A stretch of DNA of 20,132 nucleotides from Flavobacteriaceae bacterium (lineage in GTDB: Bacteria > Bacteroidota > Bacteroidia > Flavobacteriales > Flavobacteriaceae): contig NZZF01000005.1 in assembly GCA_002702385.1 (NCBI GenBank), forward strand, positions 1-20,132, read 5' to 3'. How positions within the stretch are numbered: the stretch's first letter is position 1; each line of letters opens with the position of its first letter. The notes below the pieces were generated by a model. That model was not told the DNA's origin. It did not search any database and saw nothing but the letters and a program-made list of their open reading frames with translations. Positions 7,876 through 15,184 of this stretch are shown here, one piece after another. A program made the translations under genes and the position numbers.

Positions 7876-8463
7876 TTGGTTTCATTAATTCCATCATACT
7901 TTCCTCCTATTTCTCATTGGAAATATATCATCAATAATAAATGTTATTGGAATACAGAATCTTTTTATCAAAAACAAACATTAAGAAACAGAACTTATAT
8001 ACATGGAGCTAATGGAATTTTAATGTTAAGCGTTCCAGTAAAACACTCAGGTAAAAATATAAAAAGAAAATTCAATGATATTTTAGTTGAAAATAACCAA
8101 GATTGGAAAAAAAATCATTTTAAATCAATAAAAACGGCTTATCAATCATCTCCTTACTATGAATTTTATGAAAATAAAATAATAGATTTTTTTAATCAGG
8201 ATACTAACCAGCTATATAAACTTAATTTAAGCTCAATTAATTTAGTTTTAGATTGTTTAAAACTTGAATGTTTTGAAATAAATGACATAAGTAAGTTCAA
8301 AACTATTAACGATTTGAATTTTTTAACTAATGTAAAGAGATCAACGGAAGAAAACACTAAGTATATTCAAACCTTTGAAGAAAAAAATGGTTTTATTAAT
8401 GATTTAAGCATTCTGGACTTATTATTTAATTGCGGACCAAACAGCTTAGATTATATACAATAA
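7876..8463 (+). CDS. WbqC-like family protein, TTG start
   Basis: 195 residues, with the WbqC family N-terminus SYFPPISHWKYI (7-18) and QKQTLRNRTYIHGANG (32-47), then a mixed alpha-helical remainder. The function is not firmly known; family members occur in O-antigen and other surface-glycan loci and have been proposed to act in sugar or glycolipid modification. The start is TTG at 7876, directly after an in-frame TAA, because the conserved region begins within a few residues and the first internal ATG would remove it. It follows lepB by 4 nt, an order common in flavobacteria. Its last 18 nt overlap the convergent PAQR gene. The family call is confident; the role is not. Confidence 0.82.
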   Translation: MVSLIPSYFPPISHWKYIINNKCYWNTESFYQKQTLRNRTYIHGANGILMLSVPVKHSGKNIKRKFNDILVENNQDWKKNHFKSIKTAYQSSPYYEFYENKIIDFFNQDTNQLYKLNLSSINLVLDCLKLECFEINDISKFKTINDLNFLTNVKRSTEENTKYIQTFEEKNGFINDLSILDLLFNCGPNSLDYIQ

Positions 8464-9141
8464 AACTAAAAAATAGTGGAATATTGAGCCCAATAGAACA
8501 AAAATGTGCCATATTGAGTGAAAATATTTAATTCTATCCAAATAGTAAAAAACTAATCCTAAAGTATAAGATAAACCACTTGTTACTAATAATAATTTAG
8601 CTTCAATGCTAATTATTTGAAATAAATTATTAAAATCTATAATAATTAACCAACCCATTAATACATATAAAACAAGAGAAAGAAACTGTAATTTTTCAAA
8701 AAAAAATAACTTAATTAAAGTACCTGTTAATGTTAAAAATAAAACACAAATAAATATTAAAAAGCCTGATGAATCATATAAAGTTATTAGACATACAGGT
8801 GCATAAGAGCCTAGTATTAAATAAAAAATACTTATATGATCAAAGACACGAAGTTTTTTTTTGATTAACTCGTTTTGAGTGAAGTGATACAGTGTTGATG
8901 AAATATAAACTAATAATAATCCCATTGAAAATAGTATTAATGACAATTCACTATATCTAGTGATTTCACTGTTAAAGTAAAATAAAAAAGGAATTCCAAT
9001 AATTGTCAATATGACACCTAAAAAATGGGTTATAGTGTTCCAAAACTCTTCGTTTTTAATATTTATGTAATTGGTTTGTTTGATATCTAAATTTAATAAA
9101 AATGGCAGACCTATAAGCCGGATTCTGTCTAGCCTTATCAT
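8446..9141 (-). CDS. PAQR / hemolysin III family membrane protein; start uncertain
   Basis: As drawn, 231 residues. Seven hydrophobic segments follow about residue 36, as in the hemolysin III/PAQR family. The presumed metal-site residues are present: SSTLYH (81-86), VFDHISIF (99-106) and HSIWH (208-212). Bacterial members have poorly known roles in membrane stress or lipid homeostasis, despite the historic haemolysin name. The only ATG upstream of the first membrane helix is at 9141-9139, inside the 3' end of rnpB. Between the end of that RNA (about 9103) and the conserved TITH (36-39) there is no in-frame ATG, GTG or TTG. Family members normally begin about 10-15 residues before TITH, so a rare start such as ATT at 9060 is possible. 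The 3' end overlaps the wbqC-like gene by 18 nt. Confidence 0.82.
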   Translation of the reverse strand: MIRLDRIRLIGLPFLLNLDIKQTNYINIKNEEFWNTITHFLGVILTIIGIPFLFYFNSEITRYSELSLILFSMGLLLVYISSTLYHFTQNELIKKKLRVFDHISIFYLILGSYAPVCLITLYDSSGFLIFICVLFLTLTGTLIKLFFFEKLQFLSLVLYVLMGWLIIIDFNNLFQIISIEAKLLLVTSGLSYTLGLVFYYLDRIKYFHSIWHIFVLLGSIFHYFLVLLYII

Positions 9142-9384
9142 TTATCTTGACATATAATTGCTTGTATGTTCTAACCGCCTACCCTTCAACATTGGACGAG
9201 TAGCCCTCTATTGTTGATTTACTTGGCGTTTCACCTCACAGAGTTTACATGATTTCACTACAGCCGAACTGTACATTCTTTCTGTTGCACTATTCCTACT
9301 ATTACTAGCGGTGGGGGTTACCCACTGTGATACTCTTAGGTGTCCGGACTTTCCTCTTTAAAAAGCGATAAGGAAGTCTGCCAA
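9103..9384 (-). ncRNA. rnpB: RNase P RNA
   Basis: The catalytic RNA of ribonuclease P, which matures tRNA 5' ends. The two universally conserved halves of the P4 region are visible on the minus strand: GAGGAAAGTCCGGACA (9356-9341) near the 5' end and ACAGAATCCGGCTTAT (9128-9113) near the 3' end. The ends are set by a perfect 7-bp P1 helix, GGCAGAC (9382-9376) with GTCTGCC (9110-9104). Internal GAGGTGAAACGCC and AAGGGTAGGCGGTTAG segments also fit bacterial type A RNA. At about 280 nt it is compact. The 3' P1 strand is followed by ATTTTTATT, so P1 plus the T run may double as a weak terminator. Exact ends are uncertain by a few bases. Confidence 0.93.
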
Positions 9385-9386
9385 GG

Positions 9387-9394
9387 CAAATGTA
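9387..9394 (-). promoter_or_regulatory. -7 promoter box for rnpB
   Basis: On the minus strand this reads TACATTTG, an exact match to TAnnTTTG, ending 4 nt before the first base paired in P1 of RNase P RNA. The match between box position and RNA 5' end makes this one of the better supported promoters in the window. It lies in the 64-bp gap shared with the divergent dnaX promoter. Confidence 0.7.
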
Positions 9395-9435
9395 ATATAT
9401 TTTAATTTTTTACATAAAAAAATGAATGGCTAGTA

Positions 9436-9443
9436 TATATTTG
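9436..9443 (+). promoter_or_regulatory. -7 promoter box for dnaX, abutting the start codon
   Basis: TATATTTG matches TAnnTTTG exactly and ends only 5 nt before the dnaX ATG at 9449. Using the box-to-start distance seen at rnpB and tRNA-Pro, transcription would begin at or next to the A of the ATG, giving a leaderless mRNA. No clear -33 TTTG is seen. Confidence 0.55.
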
Positions 9444-9448
9444 TAATA

Positions 9449-10537
9449 ATGAGTGAATTTGTCGTTTCTTCTTTAAAATACAGACCATCAAATTTTGAAA
9501 ATGTCATTGGTCAAGAACATGTAACAAAAACACTTAAAAATTCAATTTTAGATAAAAAAATACCATCAGCCATTCTTTTTTGCGGTCCTAGAGGTGTAGG
9601 AAAAACATCATGTGCTAGAATTTTTGCAAGAGAAATTAATGATTTTAGTTCTAATGATGACTTGTCATTTAACATTTTTGAATTGGATGCTGCTTCAAAT
9701 AACAAAGTTGAGGATATCAGAGATCTAATTGATAAAGTTAGAATTCCACCTCAATCTGGAAAATACAAGGTTTACATAATTGATGAGGTCCATATGTTAT
9801 CAAAAAATGCTGAAAATGCTTTTCTTAAAACCTTAGAAGAACCCCCACCATACATAGTTTTTATCTTGGCTACAACTGAAAAAAATAAAATCTTACCTAC
9901 TATTCTATCCAGATGTCAGATATATGATTTTAATAGAATTAGTGAGAATGGAATTTTTGAAAATCTTAAACAAATATGTAAGAAAGAAGAAGTTAAATTT
10001 GAAGATGAAGCTCTAAATATTATAGCAAAAAAGTCAGATGGATCATTAAGAGATTCACTTACAATTTTAGACAGAGTTGTAAGTTTTACAAATAAAAATA
10101 TTTCACTTAAAGAAACATCTTCTATTTTAAATGTTTTAGATGATGAAACATATGTTGATATTGTCAACAATACAATTAATGGATTTTTAGTTGAAGTAAT
10201 TACAATATTTAACGAATTAAGTGATAAAGGATTTGATGAGAAAGAATTTATGATTGGTTTAGCTAATCATTTTAGAAATCTATTAATAGTTAAATCATCT
10301 AACTCAGAAAATCTACTTTCAAATAAATCAAGTTTTGAGTTGTTAAAAAAACAAGCAGATAAAATATCAAAATCTGAAATAGTAAACAAAATTTCAAAAA
10401 TTGAACACTCAATTTTTAAATATTCAGAAATAGAAAATAAAAAATTACTTGTTGAAATATTATTAATGAAAATTTCATCAGTTAAAGATGAAGGTTTAGA
10501 AGTTGAAAATGGTGTAATTGAAAAAAAAAAAAACTGA
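9449..10537 (+). CDS. dnaX: DNA polymerase III gamma/tau subunit, clamp-loader core (gamma-like product)
   Basis: 362 residues covering clamp-loader domains I-III. It is the AAA+ ATPase that loads the sliding clamp. Motifs are GPRGVGKT (46-53, Walker A), ELDAASNN (78-85), VYIIDEVHML (108-117, Walker B), ATTE (141-144, sensor 1), SRC (154-156, arginine finger) and SDGSLRDSL (sensor 2 region). The usual four-cysteine zinc module between Walker A and ELDAASNN is absent, replaced by a short Asn/Ser/Asp stretch; to my knowledge flavobacterial DnaX commonly lacks it. The frame ends abruptly: after Glu358 comes a 13-A run, giving Lys-Lys-Lys-Asn and TGA. The conserved C-terminal part continues in the +1 frame. 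The stop falls at the end of domain III, where E. coli gamma-type products also keep only the core region plus a linker. Confidence 0.94.
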   Translation: MSEFVVSSLKYRPSNFENVIGQEHVTKTLKNSILDKKIPSAILFCGPRGVGKTSCARIFAREINDFSSNDDLSFNIFELDAASNNKVEDIRDLIDKVRIPPQSGKYKVYIIDEVHMLSKNAENAFLKTLEEPPPYIVFILATTEKNKILPTILSRCQIYDFNRISENGIFENLKQICKKEEVKFEDEALNIIAKKSDGSLRDSLTILDRVVSFTNKNISLKETSSILNVLDDETYVDIVNNTINGFLVEVITIFNELSDKGFDEKEFMIGLANHFRNLLIVKSSNSENLLSNKSSFELLKKQADKISKSEIVNKISKIEHSIFKYSEIENKKLLVEILLMKISSVKDEGLEVENGVIEKKKN

Positions 10538-11141
10538 ATTAAAAAAGCCTGAACAAATTCAAGAAATTACAAATTCTATTGAAAAAAAAGAATCTCAAAT
10601 AATTGAAAAAAAATTCGAAAAAGATGACAAAAATGAAATTGAATTAGAATCTCAAAAAGAAGTAGATACAAATAAAACAAATACAGATGTTTCTGCGTTT
10701 TCTTTATCTAGCTTAAAAGTAAAAAAGAAAGTTAATGATGAGATAAAAAAAATTAAAGATTCTAAAGAGAAAGAAAACCAAGAGATAGAAATTAGTCATT
10801 TAAGAGAAAAATGGAATTTGTATTCAAATGAATTAGAAAAAAAAGGAAAGGGAAACTTTTCAAGTTTATTAACACTAAATGAACCATCAATAGAAGAAAA
10901 AACAAAGATTGTTTATAATGTGCCAACTAAATCTAGCAAAAAAGAACTAATTGAAATCAAAGAAGATTTATCTCGTTTTTTAAAATCAAGTTTGAAAAAT
11001 GATTATTTAGTTTTAAAATTTGAAGTTAATAATGAAGTAAATAAAGAATTTTTCCTCACACCAAAAGAAAAATATGAAAAGTTGAAAGAAATTAATCCCA
11101 CAATTGAAAAACTAAAAACAGATTTAAAGCTTGATTTTTGA
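10518..11141 (+). CDS. dnaX: DnaX C-terminal (tau-specific) part in the +1 frame
   Basis: 207 codons counted from a TTG at 10518 that is probably not a real start; the part is expected to be fused to the upstream frame through the A13 tract. Its first ~100 residues are a Lys/Glu-rich, low-complexity linker. The last ~60 (LSRFLKSSLKNDYLVLKFEV, then TPKEKYEKLKEINPTIEKL) match the conserved C-terminus of flavobacterial DnaX, which in tau-type proteins contacts other replisome parts. If one A is skipped or missing, the two frames join into a protein of about 564 residues, a normal length. The C-terminus shows no decay (no internal stops, conserved end), so it is under selection. It overlaps the convergent ppx-like gene by 18 nt. 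Confidence 0.88.
   Translation: MKKKKTELKKPEQIQEITNSIEKKESQIIEKKFEKDDKNEIELESQKEVDTNKTNTDVSAFSLSSLKVKKKVNDEIKKIKDSKEKENQEIEISHLREKWNLYSNELEKKGKGNFSSLLTLNEPSIEEKTKIVYNVPTKSSKKELIEIKEDLSRFLKSSLKNDYLVLKFEVNNEVNKEFFLTPKEKYEKLKEINPTIEKLKTDLKLDF
10521..10533 (+). other. A13 homopolymer: candidate slippage site in dnaX
   Basis: Thirteen consecutive A residues follow G10520 and precede CTGAATTAA. With 13 A the frame stops at once (AAC TGA). With 14 A it stops after CTG AAT (TAA). With 12 or 15 A it opens into the tau C-terminus. Runs of nine or more A are known to cause RNA-polymerase slippage, including in Thermus dnaX. An assembly error of one A is the competing explanation. Confidence 0.8.
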
Positions 11142-12026
11142 ATTGATTATTCTTTTAACCATTCCATCAGCTAAACCAATTTTAGGAACAAATATTTTTT
11201 CAATACTTAAGGTTTTCATTAGAAAATAATAAATTTTTCCAGCTGGAAGTATAACATCAATCCTATCAGGATTTAATTTTAAATCTATGAGCATTTTTTT
11301 TGCTGAAGCTTTCTTTAATTTTTTTAAAGTAGACTTAAATTTTGATATAGATAGGGGCTTTCCATACTTGTTTCCTGAAAGCTTGAATATTTTATTAATA
11401 TTACCTCCAATACCTACTAGTTTAATTTTTTTTATTTCTGATGCATTTTCTAATAACCAAAACTTAAATTCATCCCATGATTTTTCTTCAACCAAATCAT
11501 TTAACAATCTAACTCCTCCTATTTTAAAAGATTTTGATTTATGCAGTTTATGATTTTTGTAAATAATTACTTCCGTACTACCTCCACCAACATCAATAAA
11601 ACAATAATTTGGTGAATTACCTATATGTTCAGTTATATCATTACTTGCAACTATTTCAGATTCCTTTTTACCTGAAATTATTTCAATTTTAATTTTTGTT
11701 TCTTCAAATATATTATCTAATATCTCCTGTCCATTAGAAGCATTTCTCATAGCTGAAGTTGCGTAAGCTAAATAATCATCAATCTCATTAGCTTCCATAA
11801 GAAACTTAAAGGATCTTATAGTATTAATTAACTTGTCTTTGGAAGAATCAGCTATTTTACTATTTAAAAAGGAATCTTGACCTAAACGTACAGGAACTCT
11901 ATGAAGTGAGTTTTTTGTGTGATGTAATTTGCCATCTAATCTTATTACATTAGAAATTAGCAATCTAATTGCATTAGATCCAATGTCAATAGTTGCAACT
12001 TTTTTTATTAGAATGTTATTTTTCAA
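11124..12026 (-). CDS. ppx: Ppx/GppA phosphatase family protein (short exopolyphosphatase-like form)
   Basis: 300 residues, corresponding only to the two actin-like ATPase-fold domains; E. coli Ppx has about 513. The family hydrolyses polyphosphate from its end or converts pppGpp to ppGpp. Motifs are TIDIGSNAIRLL (12-23, phosphate-binding loop), YATSAMRNASNG (88-99), SGKKESE (118-124, catalytic Glu122), FIDVGGGSTE (143-152, second phosphate loop), GIGGN (205-209) and DRIDVILPAG (254-263). It begins 11 nt inside the end of ppk, so the synthesis and breakdown enzymes are in one transcription unit. That supports polyphosphate as the substrate, though pppGpp hydrolysis cannot be excluded. The 3' end overlaps dnaX by 18 nt. 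Confidence 0.9.
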   Translation of the reverse strand: MKNNILIKKVATIDIGSNAIRLLISNVIRLDGKLHHTKNSLHRVPVRLGQDSFLNSKIADSSKDKLINTIRSFKFLMEANEIDDYLAYATSAMRNASNGQEILDNIFEETKIKIEIISGKKESEIVASNDITEHIGNSPNYCFIDVGGGSTEVIIYKNHKLHKSKSFKIGGVRLLNDLVEEKSWDEFKFWLLENASEIKKIKLVGIGGNINKIFKLSGNKYGKPLSISKFKSTLKKLKKASAKKMLIDLKLNPDRIDVILPAGKIYYFLMKTLSIEKIFVPKIGLADGMVKRIINSKIKL

Positions 12027-14061
12027 TCTCTTTTAAATGAAATTCGTAAATTTTTTCTTGAGATCTAAATTTGCTTTCTTCTCTACTTCTATATTCGTTG
12101 TTTTTTAAAGAATTAACTAATCTTGATTTAACATTATCTTTCCAATAGATATCGAAAATTTCATTAAGTTTTTTTGAAATATTCTGATCCAATACAGGGC
12201 ATGTAACCTCTACTCTATTTTCTAAATTTCTAGTCATCCAGTCAGCTGAAGAAATATAAGTTTTATTGTTACCTCCATTACAAAATATAAATAATCTAGT
12301 GTGTTCTAGGAATTTGTCTACAACACTTATCACATCAATATTTGAGCTCATATTAGGCTGATTAGGTATTAAGCAGCAAATTCCTCTAATAATCATTTTT
12401 ATTTTAACACCATTAATACTAGCCCTGTAGAGTTCCTCAACCATAGAATAACTTGTTATATTATTAAGTTTTATTTTAATAAATGCTTCCTTTCCTTTTT
12501 TAGCATTAACAATTTCATTTTCAATTAATTCAGTAAAATGATTTTGGGTATTATATGGTGATAAAATAAGATGCTTATACTTAAATTTCTTGTAATTAAA
12601 TTTAAAAAAGTTAAACACCTTAGATATATCATTTAAAATATCTTTATTTGCTGTAAATAAGGTAAAATCAGTATAGATTTTTGCAGTTGACTCATTAAAA
12701 TTACCAGTACTTATAAAGCCATATTTTTTAATTTTTTTGTCAATTATTTTTTCAACTACACAAATTTTAGCATGAACTTTTAAACTTGGAATGCCAAAAA
12801 TAAGCTTAACTCCTTCTTCTTGCATTAATTTAGCATAATCAATGTTAGCTGTTTCATCAAATCTAGCTTGCAGTTCTATTTGAACTACCACTTCTTTACC
12901 TCCTTTTGCTGCATTAATTAAAGTATTTGCAACACTTGAAAGTTTGGACAAACGATATATAGTTATAGAAATTTTTCTAACATCAGGATCAATTGAAGCT
13001 TCAGAAAGAAAACTTAAAATATGATTAAAATTGTGATAAGGAGTATGTTGTAAAAAGTCTTTTTTTTCTAAGGTTTCAAAAACCCTTTTTTTATTATTAA
13101 AGTCCACAATATTGAGAGGAGTAATTTTTTTATAAGTTAATTTTGTTTTCAAATTTGGAAAATTCATGTAATCTCGTCTGTTATGATATTTACCCCCAGG
13201 AATTATACTATCAGTATCAGAGTTGATATTCATTTTAGCTAATAAAAATTTGAGAGTTTCAGCATTAATTTCTTTATCATAAACAAACCTTACAGGTTCA
13301 CCTTTAAGTCTATCTTTAACACTTTGAGAAATTTTTTCTAAATAACTCTTAGATATATCGTCATCAAAATCAAGTTCTGCATCTCTACTAAATTTTATCA
13401 TATTAGCAGTAACATCTATTGGATCAAATATTTTAAATAATTGATTTAGATTATACCTTATTAAATCATCAATCATTAATATACTTTTCTTCTTTTTATT
13501 CTCTATTACAATAAATCTTTTAATTTCAGTTGGTAGTTGAATAAGAGCATAATAAAGTTTATTGTTTCTTGATTTAATACTAACTATTAAAAATGATGAA
13601 AAATCAGTTAATTGAGGAAAACTATCATTGTCATTTAATAATACAATTTTAAGGTTAGGAAAAACTTTATTTTGAAAAAAGTCATTTAAATATTCTAAAG
13701 AATCTTGAGGAATATTTTTTTCGTTTATGATATGTATATTTTCCTTCTTTAGATCTTTTAGAATTGAATTAAAAATAATTGTACTTTTTTCCTGTAAATT
13801 AATAGCTCTAAATGTTATTTTATTTAACAAGTCTCTTGCACTTTCACCTTTATATAGTTTTTTTGCTTTTTGATTAGATAGAGCAATTCTTTTTACAGTT
13901 GCATACCTTATTTTATAAAACTCATCTAAATTATTTGAAAAAATTCCAATAAATCTTAGTCTTTCTATTAATGGAACAGAAATATCTTCAGCCTCTTGTA
14001 AAACTCTTTCGTTAAAATCTAACCAACTTAATTCTCTATTCTTGAAACTGTAAGTATTCAT
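12016..14061 (-). CDS. ppk1: Polyphosphate kinase 1
   Basis: 681 residues, full length. It reversibly polymerises the gamma-phosphate of ATP into polyphosphate at the membrane. The N-domain begins with NRELSWLDFNERVLQEA (8-24) and FSNNLDEFYKIR (41-52). The C-terminal phospholipase-D-like domains carry SLKVHAKICVV (426-436) with His430, the equivalent of the E. coli autophosphorylated His435, and EHTRLF (586-591) with His587, the equivalent of His592. STGNFNESTAKIYTDF (451-466), RGICCLIP (559-566) and SADWMTRNLENRVE (605-618) complete the signature. The start overlaps the SixA-like gene as ATGA and the end overlaps ppx, so the three genes form a tight polyphosphate/phosphate module. Confidence 0.97.
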   Translation of the reverse strand: MNTYSFKNRELSWLDFNERVLQEAEDISVPLIERLRFIGIFSNNLDEFYKIRYATVKRIALSNQKAKKLYKGESARDLLNKITFRAINLQEKSTIIFNSILKDLKKENIHIINEKNIPQDSLEYLNDFFQNKVFPNLKIVLLNDNDSFPQLTDFSSFLIVSIKSRNNKLYYALIQLPTEIKRFIVIENKKKKSILMIDDLIRYNLNQLFKIFDPIDVTANMIKFSRDAELDFDDDISKSYLEKISQSVKDRLKGEPVRFVYDKEINAETLKFLLAKMNINSDTDSIIPGGKYHNRRDYMNFPNLKTKLTYKKITPLNIVDFNNKKRVFETLEKKDFLQHTPYHNFNHILSFLSEASIDPDVRKISITIYRLSKLSSVANTLINAAKGGKEVVVQIELQARFDETANIDYAKLMQEEGVKLIFGIPSLKVHAKICVVEKIIDKKIKKYGFISTGNFNESTAKIYTDFTLFTANKDILNDISKVFNFFKFNYKKFKYKHLILSPYNTQNHFTELIENEIVNAKKGKEAFIKIKLNNITSYSMVEELYRASINGVKIKMIIRGICCLIPNQPNMSSNIDVISVVDKFLEHTRLFIFCNGGNNKTYISSADWMTRNLENRVEVTCPVLDQNISKKLNEIFDIYWKDNVKSRLVNSLKNNEYRSREESKFRSQEKIYEFHLKEIEK

Positions 14062-14537
14062 TTAAAATTTTTTGGAAAATAATAACTGATGTTAGAATCA
14101 GAAATATCTTTCCATAAAGATACATTAAATTCAAAAATTAATACACCGCAGGTTGGAACATGCAAATATTTATTTGCAAACTTAACTACTAAATTATTAC
14201 AGGTATTATTATGAGTAAAAATTAAAACACTTGAATATGAATCATCAATGTCTTTAATAAAATTTAAAACTTTATCACCATGAAAATCATATAAATCATC
14301 TTCAATTGTAAAATTATTTTCTAGAAAGAGTTTGTTCTTTTTGAAAAAATCAAAAGTTTGAATTGTTCTATTAGCTTTACTTATGTAAATATGGTCTGGG
14401 TTAATATCTAATTTATTGAGAACACCTGACATTACTTTAATGTCATTTTTACCTCTTTCAGAAATGGGCCGCTCTAAATCAGGTAAATCAAAACTCCAAT
14501 CAGATTTTGCATGTCTAATTAGAATTAATTTTTTCAT
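14058..14537 (-). CDS. sixA: SixA-like histidine phosphatase
   Basis: 159 residues, branch-1 histidine phosphatase fold. The catalytic motif is LIRHAKSDW (6-14, His9 as phospho-acceptor) with Glu22-Arg23-Pro24 and SERGKND (26-32), and the second histidine is in IFTHNNT (106-112, His109). SixA of E. coli dephosphorylates histidine phosphotransfer domains. Here, immediately upstream of ppk1 with an ATGA overlap, a role on phosphohistidine or another small phosphorylated target in phosphate metabolism is possible, but the substrate is not determined by sequence. This position before ppk1 recurs in flavobacteria as I recall. It starts within the pdxH stop region (4-nt overlap). Confidence 0.85.
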   Translation of the reverse strand: MKKLILIRHAKSDWSFDLPDLERPISERGKNDIKVMSGVLNKLDINPDHIYISKANRTIQTFDFFKKNKLFLENNFTIEDDLYDFHGDKVLNFIKDIDDSYSSVLIFTHNNTCNNLVVKFANKYLHVPTCGVLIFEFNVSLWKDISDSNISYYFPKNFK

Positions 14538-15169
14538 GGGCTAAGTCTCTTAAACGACCATGAATTATCATCTTTACAATAAAGAATTCTATCATGGAGT
14601 CTGTTTTTTCTTCCTTGCCAAAATTCAATTTTAATCGGATTAATTATATATCCACCCCAACTTAAAGGTCTTGATATTTCAGTATCCTCTGACTTAAAAG
14701 AGTCAAATTTATTTTCAATGTAATCACGGTTTGGAATTTCACAACTCTGATTAGAAATTATAGCTCCTATCTGACTGTCAATTGGTCTAGAATAAAAATA
14801 CTCATCAGATTCTTTATTGCTTATCTTAGTGCAAATCCCTTCTATTATAACTTGTCTTTCAAATGAAGGCCAAAAAAAAGAAATAGAGACATTTGGATTA
14901 TTTTTAATGTCAATTCCTTTTTTACTTTTATAATTAGTATAAAAAACAAAACCTTTATCAGAAAATTTCTTAAGTAACACCACTCTATTTCTTGGTTTAT
15001 TTTCATTATCTATAGTACTTAAAGTCATAGCATTAGGTTCAAGAACAGTATTAGATTTACATAATTCTTCAAACCAAGTTTGAAATAATTTAAATGGTTC
15101 GTTTGGTAGATGTTGTTCAATTAAACTTAATTTATCATAACTAATTCTAAAATTAGATAAGTCCTTCAT
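14534..15169 (-). CDS. pdxH: Pyridoxamine 5'-phosphate oxidase
   Basis: 211 residues, standard length. It oxidises pyridoxamine or pyridoxine 5'-phosphate to pyridoxal 5'-phosphate using FMN and oxygen, the last step of vitamin B6 cofactor formation and salvage. Motifs are AMTLST (47-52), NRVVLLK (61-67) and FYTNYKSKKG (76-85) for FMN, FFWPSFERQV (98-107), SNQSCEI (139-145), PLSWGGY (168-174), and FWQGRKNRLHDR (183-194), with the C-terminal RLSP typical of the family. The gene follows rnz after 15 bp and overlaps the SixA-like gene by 4 nt. PLP demand is plausible because both right-hand enzymes of this strand use PLP, but that proximity is probably incidental. Confidence 0.96.
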   Translation of the reverse strand: MKDLSNFRISYDKLSLIEQHLPNEPFKLFQTWFEELCKSNTVLEPNAMTLSTIDNENKPRNRVVLLKKFSDKGFVFYTNYKSKKGIDIKNNPNVSISFFWPSFERQVIIEGICTKISNKESDEYFYSRPIDSQIGAIISNQSCEIPNRDYIENKFDSFKSEDTEISRPLSWGGYIINPIKIEFWQGRKNRLHDRILYCKDDNSWSFKRLSP

Positions 15170-15184
15170 ATTGTAAAAATATAA

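Noticed and set aside
8446..9141. PAQR protein as a haemolysin or virulence factor
   Set aside because: The haemolysin III name is historical; the sequence only supports a seven-helix PAQR-type membrane protein.
9576..9700. Missing zinc-finger cysteines in DnaX as a sign of gene damage
   Set aside because: The flanking AAA+ motifs are intact and, as far as I recall, flavobacterial DnaX proteins normally lack this module, so it is lineage-typical.
9511..10170. Minus-strand open frames inside dnaX (9511-9705 and 9916-10170)
   Set aside because: They are antisense to strongly conserved DnaX motifs, show no family resemblance and lack promoter-like sequence; they are shadows.
11287..11553. Plus-strand open frame of 88 codons inside ppx
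   Set aside because: It is antisense to the conserved Ppx/GppA motifs and composition follows the other strand.
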